A stretch of DNA of 7,762 nucleotides from Atopobiaceae bacterium (GTDB taxonomy: Bacteria; Actinomycetota; Coriobacteriia; Coriobacteriales; Atopobiaceae): NCBI GenBank assembly GCA_015258485.1, contig JABZIF010000048.1, forward strand, positions 1-7,762. Direction: 5' to 3'. The notes below the pieces were generated by a model. The model saw nothing but the letters and a program-made list of their open reading frames with translations. It had not been told where the DNA came from and made no database searches. Position 1 is the stretch's first letter. Every line of letters begins with the position of its first letter. This document shows positions 1 to 5,826 of this stretch, in pieces. The position numbers and the translations under genes were made by a program.

Positions 1-370
1 AATAAGGAATATGCAATTTTGCACAAAGCTGTAGCAAAGGAAGCTCAACATATGCCCCAAAACCTATGGCTACATCAGGCTGTCCTTCGTGTTTAAAACG
101 CTTGCTCAACTTCCCTTTTGCCCGTTCCAAATTGACCGCTGCACTAAACAACGTCCAAGGACGTCTACGGTCAAATCCATTAACATGAATGGGGACGAGC
201 TCAAAACCTGCTTCGGGCACTAATGTGCCTTCAAGCTTTTGCGGCTGACCATAAAAAACTACCTTATGACCACGCGTACGAAGCTCTTCTGCTAAGGCCA
301 ACGCTGGATTAATGTGTCCCGCAGTGCCACCAGCTGCAATTGCAACAAACAACTGCTTCTGTTCTGTCAT
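1..370 (-). CDS. murG: MurG, lipid II-forming N-acetylglucosaminyltransferase (N-terminal part, runs off the window)
   Basis: MurG transfers GlcNAc from UDP-GlcNAc to lipid I on the inner face of the membrane, giving lipid II. Only 123 codons are present; the family is usually about 350-370 residues, so roughly the N-terminal third (acceptor-side Rossmann domain) is seen. The glycine-rich loop GGTAGHINPA is at residues 14-23, directly after a hydrophobic strand (LFVAIAA). A second glycine loop, QPDVAIGFGAYVELP, is at residues 97-111; most MurG proteins have GGY here, whereas this one has GAY followed by ELP, close to the actinobacterial GFGGYVALP form. The ATG at 370 is preceded by AGGAGA six bases upstream, which fixes the start. 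It follows ftsW after a 24-base gap, the usual dcw order, and is probably co-transcribed with it. The reading frame is open to the window edge. Confidence 0.95.
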   Translation of the reverse strand, partial: MTEQKQLFVAIAAGGTAGHINPALALAEELRTRGHKVVFYGQPQKLEGTLVPEAGFELVPIHVNGFDRRRPWTLFSAAVNLERAKGKLSKRFKHEGQPDVAIGFGAYVELPLLQLCAKLHIPY

Positions 371-376
371 ATCATC

Positions 377-382
377 TCTCCT
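377..382 (-). promoter_or_regulatory. Ribosome binding site of murG
   Basis: AGGAGA on the minus strand, six bases before the ATG at 370, in the 24-base gap after the ftsW stop. It supports the chosen murG start. An out-of-frame ATG just upstream (reading ATG ATA TGA) stops at once and is not a credible start. Confidence 0.75.
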
Positions 383-394
383 AGAAATAAGACC

Positions 395-1921
395 TTATCG
401 TCTTGGTCTTGCATTTCCCCCGCGAAGCCTATCCGTTGCGGAAGGACCTAAGTCAATCCTCTTTCTACCCCGCTTATCAGTAGAAACTCTACCTCGAGGA
501 GCATTTTTACTCTGATTACGACCTTGCATTACTTTCTGGGTAGGCCGAGCTGAAGTACGACCACTGCTTTTGGAGCGAGAAGATCGTGGCATAGGTTTAT
601 TTACTCCTGCACCACCAGAAATCATGGTAAATCCCTCAACGTCCTCATATGCCTGATTATCAGACATCTGCCACGTTGCTCGTTGTTTGTCGTATTCAGT
701 TTCTGGAAGTTTAGATTGTCTTGAAACAGACAGGAGAAGTCCAACCATCACAATACTGGACATGATAGTTGACCCACCGTAAGAAATAAAAGGAAGAGGC
801 TTTCCAGAAAGCGGTAAAAGGCCTAATACACCACCGATGTTTACAAACGCTTGAATTACAAACATGGAGGTACAACCTGCTGCAATAAGTCTACCAGTGA
901 GATCTGGTGCGTAGCGAGCAATTTTAAATCCCGCCCATACAAGTGCACCAAATACTACCAACAGGCCGCAAATTCCAACGAAGCCAAGCTCCTCACCAAT
1001 AACAGCAAAAATAAAATCATTATGAGCCATGGGCAAATACGAGTACTTTTGTCTTGAAAAACCCAAGCCAACACCAAAAATACCGCCAGATCCAAATGCA
1101 TAAAATCCTTGCGCAAGCTGATAACCTGCACCATAATAATCTGCCCAGGGATTAAACATAGTGATAACACGAGCGCGTGAATAATCATCTTTAAGAGACA
1201 GGGCAATAAAACCCACTAAACCCAGAATTGCTACAAGAGCCAACAGTCTTCGATCAACATCAGCAAGATATCCAACAACTAAAAGAGTTCCCACGATAAT
1301 TAACGTAGACCCTTTATCAGGCTGAAAAAGAATAAGAGCCAACGGTATCAACGCTGAAATAAAAAAGTATTTTAAAAACTCTCGTTGATTAATACTTTGC
1401 TCAATAAAGTACTGCTGAGCTAAATATGCCACTGACATCAAAATAGTAATTTTTGCAAACTCGGACGGTTGGAATGAAAATGGTCCAATCGAAATCCATC
1501 GTGTTGCACCATAAGCATCAGCACCAGCACTCGGAGCAAAAATTGCAAGGAGCATAACAATGGTTAAAGCCCAAATTATTTTTTGGAATCTTTTTACTAT
1601 CACCTGATAATTAATCCTGGAAACAAAGAACGCTACAATGACTCCAATACCAGCAAACAGTAATTGTCTCTGCACATAATAAAACGGATTATTGCCCATA
1701 TCTTCTGAAGTCATAGCAGAAATAGAAGAGGCGGAATATATCATTACCAAACCAAAACAAATAAGAATAGCAGCAGAAACGAGCAACACAATACGAGGCT
1801 GCATAAAACGCTCGGGTACAACGCCAAAACGATTTCTTGTAGTTTGATGACTTGTTGTCTCAGAGCGAGAAGAACGGACTGGAGTTTCTCGCCTTTTTGA
1901 TTGTTTTCTTGGTGTTGCCAT
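395..1921 (-). CDS. ftsW: FtsW, SEDS-family septal peptidoglycan glycosyltransferase
   Basis: FtsW polymerises lipid II into glycan strands at the division septum, working with the class B penicillin-binding protein FtsI. The 508 residues form a basic cytoplasmic N-terminus (about 1-42), a multi-span SEDS membrane core (about 43-400) and a long C-terminal tail (about 401-508). Family marks are RWISIGPFSFQPSEFAK at 141-157, FQPDKGST at 199-206 with the conserved Asp202 that is essential in SEDS enzymes, AHNDFIFAVIGEELGF at 299-314, and PFISYGGST at 377-385. The division-cluster setting favours FtsW over RodA. The ATG shares one base with the murD stop (TAATG), and AAAGGTGG lies nine bases upstream, so translation is probably coupled to murD. 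The stop is TAA. The odd part is the tail: residues 441-508 hold 21 Lys/Arg against 3 acidic residues and look disordered. The SEDS family is certain; the septal assignment is very likely. Confidence 0.96.
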   Translation of the reverse strand: MATPRKQSKRRETPVRSSRSETTSHQTTRNRFGVVPERFMQPRIVLLVSAAILICFGLVMIYSASSISAMTSEDMGNNPFYYVQRQLLFAGIGVIVAFFVSRINYQVIVKRFQKIIWALTIVMLLAIFAPSAGADAYGATRWISIGPFSFQPSEFAKITILMSVAYLAQQYFIEQSINQREFLKYFFISALIPLALILFQPDKGSTLIIVGTLLVVGYLADVDRRLLALVAILGLVGFIALSLKDDYSRARVITMFNPWADYYGAGYQLAQGFYAFGSGGIFGVGLGFSRQKYSYLPMAHNDFIFAVIGEELGFVGICGLLVVFGALVWAGFKIARYAPDLTGRLIAAGCTSMFVIQAFVNIGGVLGLLPLSGKPLPFISYGGSTIMSSIVMVGLLLSVSRQSKLPETEYDKQRATWQMSDNQAYEDVEGFTMISGGAGVNKPMPRSSRSKSSGRTSARPTQKVMQGRNQSKNAPRGRVSTDKRGRKRIDLGPSATDRLRGGNARPRR

Positions 1922-3324
1922 TACTGTACACCACCTTTATAAGAAAGCTGTGCAACGAGCTCTTTAAAAACATGGCCACGCTCTGCCATACCACTAAACT
2001 CATCAAATGAAGAACAGGCTGGAGAGAGAAGAACTACCGAGCCCGGCTGTGCAACAGAAACTGCACGTGCAAACGCCTCTCGAAGGTGTGATTCCTCGAT
2101 AATTTGCACGTTTCCCTCAGAAGCGTTGTGTAACGCCGTCGCAAAGCGAGGACCCGCCTCACCAAAACAAATTGCAAATGTACACTGTCTAGCAACATGT
2201 CGGGCAAATTCAGTAAGATCAGTTCCCTTATCATGCCCACCAAGAAGAAGCACAATATCATTTTTAGGGAACGAGACTAACGACTTCTCGACAGAGTCAG
2301 TATTTGTTGCCTTTGAATCGTTGACATATAGGACACCATTGATTGTTGCTACCGGCTCAATTCTATGCTCAAGAGGCTTAAAATCTAAGAGCGCATGCCG
2401 TATAGAAACTGGATCTATCCCAAGATAAAGTCCACATGCAGCTGCAGCTAATGCATTTAAAGCATTATGCAGTCCTTTAATCTGAAGAGCCTCAACGGAT
2501 ACGAGTTCTTGCTCTTTCCCGGCTAGACGAACTACTAAAGCACCATTTTGGACAAATGCCGCATTACTCGTTTTTGGATCTTTCTCTACCAAATGGCATA
2601 CTGTAATGCCTCTTTTTTCTAGACGAGAAGAAACAGCGCGGCAGTGTTCATCTAAATCAGAAACAATAGCTAAATCATGCGCATCTAAGTTTGCAAAAAT
2701 TTTTTCTTTTGCAGCCGCATAAGCTTCAAACGAACCATGCCACTCAATATGATCTGGAGTAATATTAAGCAGCATCCCCACGTGAGGGTGTAACTTTTTT
2801 GTACTCGCAAGCTGAAAACTAGATAATTCCGCAACAAACCAATTATCTTTTGGGCGCTCATATAAACAATCAGTAATTGTGCGACCAATATTACCCACGG
2901 CATATGCATCTATACCTGCATATTTTAAAATAGAAGCAGTAAGACTAGTAGTAGTAGTTTTTCCATTTGTCCCTGTAATGCCAATCCAATGAGAGGGACT
3001 TTCTTGATATGCAAACTCTGGTTCACCAATAATACGTTGAGAAACATTTTGTGCACTTACAAACAACTCTGATGTTTCAGGAATGCCCGGAGAAACAATA
3101 GCGAGGTCATAATTGCCTTGCACTTCATCCGTGCCAAATTGCAAAGAAACACCCTTGGCTTCAAGTTCTGCGATTTTCTCGCCAACTGTAGCATTTGCGC
3201 CACCAATCAAAGTTACCGAGGTAACCCTTTTCTTTGGCTGACGGAGAAGATACTCGCAAACAGAAATACCTGTCTTTCCAAAGCCTAAAACACAAACTGT
3301 CCCTAATGTTTCTTGCAAAGACAC
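1921..3324 (-). CDS. murD: MurD, UDP-N-acetylmuramoyl-L-alanine--D-glutamate ligase
   Basis: Cytoplasmic ATP-dependent Mur ligase that adds D-glutamate to UDP-MurNAc-L-Ala. At 467 residues it has normal family length. The N-terminal Rossmann-like domain begins with the glycine loop GFGKTG (14-19). The central ATPase domain has the P-loop GITGTNGKTTTT (115-126), ELSSFQL (166-172) and NITPDHIEWHGS (187-198). Lys206 in YAAAKEKIF is the expected carbamylated lysine, and HNALNALAAAA (286-296) follows. The C-terminal domain has YVNDSKATN (333-341), LGGHDKG (361-367) and LLSPACSSFDEF (432-443). The start is GTG at 3324. There is no in-frame ATG between the mraY stop and this GTG, AAAGGA lies nine bases upstream, and the glycine loop follows at the right distance. 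The gap after mraY is 23 bases, and the end overlaps the ftsW start by one base. All key residues I looked for are present. Confidence 0.97.
   Translation of the reverse strand: MSLQETLGTVCVLGFGKTGISVCEYLLRQPKKRVTSVTLIGGANATVGEKIAELEAKGVSLQFGTDEVQGNYDLAIVSPGIPETSELFVSAQNVSQRIIGEPEFAYQESPSHWIGITGTNGKTTTTSLTASILKYAGIDAYAVGNIGRTITDCLYERPKDNWFVAELSSFQLASTKKLHPHVGMLLNITPDHIEWHGSFEAYAAAKEKIFANLDAHDLAIVSDLDEHCRAVSSRLEKRGITVCHLVEKDPKTSNAAFVQNGALVVRLAGKEQELVSVEALQIKGLHNALNALAAAACGLYLGIDPVSIRHALLDFKPLEHRIEPVATINGVLYVNDSKATNTDSVEKSLVSFPKNDIVLLLGGHDKGTDLTEFARHVARQCTFAICFGEAGPRFATALHNASEGNVQIIEESHLREAFARAVSVAQPGSVVLLSPACSSFDEFSGMAERGHVFKELVAQLSYKGGVQ
1931..1938 (-). promoter_or_regulatory. Ribosome binding site of ftsW inside the end of murD
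   Basis: AAAGGTGG on the minus strand, nine bases before the ftsW ATG and inside the last codons of murD. It is an imperfect match to AAAGGAGG. Together with the TAATG stop/start overlap it suggests that ribosomes finishing murD restart on ftsW. Confidence 0.55.
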
Positions 3325-3333
3325 GAAAAATGT

Positions 3334-3339
3334 TCCTTT
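3334..3339 (-). promoter_or_regulatory. Ribosome binding site supporting the GTG start of murD
   Basis: AAAGGA on the minus strand, nine bases before the GTG at 3324, in the 23-base gap after mraY. It decides the start, because no ATG is available in this frame upstream of the conserved N-terminal strand. Confidence 0.7.
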
Positions 3340-3347
3340 CCCTGTAA

Positions 3348-4379
3348 TTAATGAAGCTGAAAATAGAGGGCAAATCCAAGAGCGGCAAAAGCACTAGAAA
3401 CAATCCAGAAGCGCAAAACCACCTTTGTCTCGTTCCAGCCAAGTTTCTCAAAGTGATGATGAAGTGGGGCCATTAAAAACACGCGCTTTTTGGTGGTCTT
3501 ATAACTTACAACCTGAATAATAACGGAAAGTGCTTCAATAATAAAAAGACCACCCATGACAAGAGAAACAACTTCTGTCTTTGTGAGAACAGCAAGAGCA
3601 GCAAAAGCAGCTCCCCATGCAAGAGAGCCAGTATCACCCATAAAAATACTAGCGGGATAGCTATTGAACCATAGAAAACCTATACAAGCACCTGCAATAG
3701 ACGCAGCAAATACCGCCAAATTAACTTCACCATATCTAAAAGCTACCGCAGCCATAAAAATCATGACTACCATAACGCAACCACCAGCAAGTCCATCAAG
3801 CCCATCTGTAAGATTTACTGCATTAGATAAACCCGCCATAAGTAAGAAAACAAAGAAGAGATACAACCATGGAATCGAAACAACTGTTGTACTTAACGTA
3901 ATCTTTGTTGTAAAAACTCCAAGGTTAATTTCAAAGCCACCAGGAAAATCAATAATAGGACTAATTCCCCATACATTTACCGCAACAAGACAAAACGCAA
4001 CGGAGATAGTAATGAGACCAATCATCTTCTGAGCTGGGGTTAATCCTAAACTTCTACCATGAGCAACTGATTCAATATCATCAAGAAGACCAAGTGAGCC
4101 AGTAAGGAGCATAGCCACCATTGCAAGGATCAAATCTATATTCCATTGAGCTAATGCAATACAAGTAAGCACAATGCTCACAAGCATTACCACACCACCC
4201 ATGGTTGGCGTTCCCTGCTTAACAAGGTGCTGTTGAGGACCATCTGCGCGAACTTGCTGACCCACTCCTTCTTTTTTCATTAATTTAATAAAGAAGGGCA
4301 TAAGCACCAAGGTAACAACACATGAAAAACCAAGTGCTAAAAAAACCTGATACGTAGGATATATAGTTTGAACAAACAT
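3348..4379 (-). CDS. mraY: MraY, phospho-N-acetylmuramoyl-pentapeptide transferase
   Basis: Integral membrane enzyme that moves phospho-MurNAc-pentapeptide from the UDP precursor to undecaprenyl phosphate, making lipid I. Its 343 residues contain many hydrophobic spans, as expected for the usual ten-helix fold. Motifs in order are: GTPTMGG (56-62), the aspartate pair in LGLLDDIE (96-103; Asp100 and Asp101), NAVNLTDGLDGLAGG (186-200), FNSYPASIFMGDTGSLAWG (238-256; Asp249 is the third catalytic aspartate), and APLHHHFEKLGW (304-315; His307-309). The C-terminal triple histidine separates MraY from its WecA/TagO relatives. The ATG overlaps the murF stop by one base (TAATG), with AAAAGGAG ten bases upstream, so coupling to murF is likely. 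The product uses the UDP-MurNAc-pentapeptide made by MurF and feeds MurG further down the same transcript. Confidence 0.98.
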   Translation of the reverse strand: MFVQTIYPTYQVFLALGFSCVVTLVLMPFFIKLMKKEGVGQQVRADGPQQHLVKQGTPTMGGVVMLVSIVLTCIALAQWNIDLILAMVAMLLTGSLGLLDDIESVAHGRSLGLTPAQKMIGLITISVAFCLVAVNVWGISPIIDFPGGFEINLGVFTTKITLSTTVVSIPWLYLFFVFLLMAGLSNAVNLTDGLDGLAGGCVMVVMIFMAAVAFRYGEVNLAVFAASIAGACIGFLWFNSYPASIFMGDTGSLAWGAAFAALAVLTKTEVVSLVMGGLFIIEALSVIIQVVSYKTTKKRVFLMAPLHHHFEKLGWNETKVVLRFWIVSSAFAALGFALYFQLH

Positions 4380-5815
4380 TATTCAGTAACTCCTTTTACA
4401 AAAATATCAAGTTGCGCAGAACGAGAGGCCTTTGCTAAAAGCACATCTCCCCTTTGCAGTACAGGTCCTAGTACCGCCAGTGCATCATATACCGTATCAA
4501 ATTGTTCTATTTTATCTTCCGATAAGCCCATAACACGTGCTGACTCAATCATTTCTTTAGCTGCACCAGTACCGACAAAAGCAACTAAATCAGGATTTTT
4601 AGCAGCAATGTATGCGCCAACATATCCATGTAAACGCTTTTCTTCTGAACCAAGCTCACCAATCTCTCCGATAAGTGCAATTCGGCGTCCAGTGGTAGGC
4701 ATCTGCATAAGTACATCAAGCGCAGCAGCAGTAGAATTTGGACTTGCATTATAAGAATCGTCAATAATTTTTGCACCACAAGTTGCATCAAGGACAGAAA
4801 GGCGCATACGAGTAGCTTGCATTTTTTCAATCTCTTGCGCAGCCTTATCAAGACTTAAGCCAAGCGTTTCAACTGTTTCAAGTGCAAGAAGCAAATCATC
4901 CACGACAACCTTGCCGGGAACAGATAACGTCATTGTTTTTGACCAACCGGAAACTGCATGAATTGTTGCTGTGGGAAGACCCGTATAATCAAGAGAAATG
5001 TCAGATGCACTCATAACATCATCATCACTAAAACCCACAGTCTTGCAAATAACACCAGCTGGATAAGCAAATTGATCTGCAATAAAACGAGCATAATCGC
5101 CCGCTGACGCTTGAATAAGTGTTGGCTTAAGTTCTCCATAGGAACGCATTCCAGAGATAATCTCTGCTTTTGCACGCGCAATATTTTCTCGACTACCAAG
5201 TAGACCAATATGACTGGTTCCTACATTAGTAATAACCGCAACGGTTGGACGCGCAACTGTCGAAAGTCTAGTAATTTCTCCCGAATGATTCATGCCGAGC
5301 TCAAGTACGAGAACCTCAGTGTCTTCTGGTGTTGCAAACACAGTTAAAGGAAGACCAATAAGATTGTTATGATTTCCCGCAGTGGCATACACTTTACGAG
5401 TTGCACCGATACCACAACGAAGCATTTCTTTAGTAGTAGTCTTACCCACAGATCCCGTAACACCTACTACTAACCAATTTGGATGTTGTTCACGCCAATA
5501 CGCAGCAAGAGAAAGCATAAACTCTTCACAGTCATCATGTGCTGCTTCAACAACGCTCACACCCGTGGCTTTTAAACTTTGAAGCAGTGTATCAGTCAGG
5601 CTTTCTGATGTCACGACAACTGAAGCTCCTAATTCAGCAGCAGAAAGAAGATATGCATTACCGTTAACCTTCTCGCCAGCAAAAGCTACAAACACAGATC
5701 CACTATTAACCTCACGAGAATCAATAACTACCTCGCCTTCTATCAAGCGAGTGCCCTTGACGAGCAGCTTTGCCTGCGTTGCTTCAATTATTTCTTCAAT
5801 CGAAAGCTTAATCAT
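4379..5815 (-). CDS. murF: MurF, UDP-N-acetylmuramoyl-tripeptide--D-alanyl-D-alanine ligase
   Basis: Cytoplasmic Mur ligase that adds the terminal dipeptide, normally D-Ala-D-Ala, to UDP-MurNAc-tripeptide. The 478 residues are in the usual MurF range. The N-terminal substrate domain has DSREVNSGSVFVAFAGEKVNG (32-52; DSR, then GSVFVAFAGE). The ATPase domain has the P-loop GVTGSVGKTTTKEML (118-132), NHNNLIGLPLT (148-158), ELGMNHSGEI (172-181) and TNVGTSHIGLLGS (196-208). Lys216 in NIARAKAEI is the likely carbamylated lysine. The C-terminal domain has IDDSYNASPNS (351-361), GEIGELG (383-389) and GDVLLAKASRS (456-466). It is MurF and not MurE, because of the NHNN..G.P, DD.YNA.P and KASR motifs. 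The odd part is residues 300-320, where Mur ligases normally carry an HNxxNA-type motif; here it reads PGKVVVDDLLLALE. The ATG has AGGAGA four bases upstream. It starts 11 bases after ftsI, where murE would often lie. Confidence 0.96.
   Translation of the reverse strand: MIKLSIEEIIEATQAKLLVKGTRLIEGEVVIDSREVNSGSVFVAFAGEKVNGNAYLLSAAELGASVVVTSESLTDTLLQSLKATGVSVVEAAHDDCEEFMLSLAAYWREQHPNWLVVGVTGSVGKTTTKEMLRCGIGATRKVYATAGNHNNLIGLPLTVFATPEDTEVLVLELGMNHSGEITRLSTVARPTVAVITNVGTSHIGLLGSRENIARAKAEIISGMRSYGELKPTLIQASAGDYARFIADQFAYPAGVICKTVGFSDDDVMSASDISLDYTGLPTATIHAVSGWSKTMTLSVPGKVVVDDLLLALETVETLGLSLDKAAQEIEKMQATRMRLSVLDATCGAKIIDDSYNASPNSTAAALDVLMQMPTTGRRIALIGEIGELGSEEKRLHGYVGAYIAAKNPDLVAFVGTGAAKEMIESARVMGLSEDKIEQFDTVYDALAVLGPVLQRGDVLLAKASRSAQLDIFVKGVTE
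4390..4397 (-). promoter_or_regulatory. Ribosome binding site of mraY inside the end of murF
   Basis: AAAAGGAG on the minus strand, ten bases before the mraY ATG and inside the last codons of murF. This is one of the strongest Shine-Dalgarno matches in the window, and it sits with a TAATG stop/start overlap. Confidence 0.7.
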
Positions 5816-5819
5816 GCGC

Positions 5820-5825
5820 TCTCCT
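5820..5825 (-). promoter_or_regulatory. Ribosome binding site of murF
   Basis: AGGAGA on the minus strand, in the 11-base gap between the ftsI stop (TAG) and the murF ATG at 5815. The spacing is short, four to five bases, but no other start in the frame is better placed. Confidence 0.65.
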
Positions 5826-5826
5826 A

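Noticed and set aside
371..394. The 24-base ftsW-murG gap considered for a promoter or terminator
   Set aside because: It contains only a ribosome binding site; it is too short for a full promoter and has no stem with a T-run.
2126..2428. Open frame of 100 codons on the plus strand, opposite murD
   Set aside because: It is antisense to conserved MurD C-terminal motifs and has no independent support.
3664..4032. Open frame of 122 codons on the plus strand, opposite mraY
   Set aside because: It is antisense to the catalytic core of MraY, with no ribosome binding site or domain; shadow frame.
4368..4754. Open frame of 128 codons on the plus strand, opposite the end of murF
   Set aside because: It is antisense to the conserved MurF C-terminal domain and gives a Ser/Ala/Pro-rich product with no recognisable family; this is best explained as a shadow frame.
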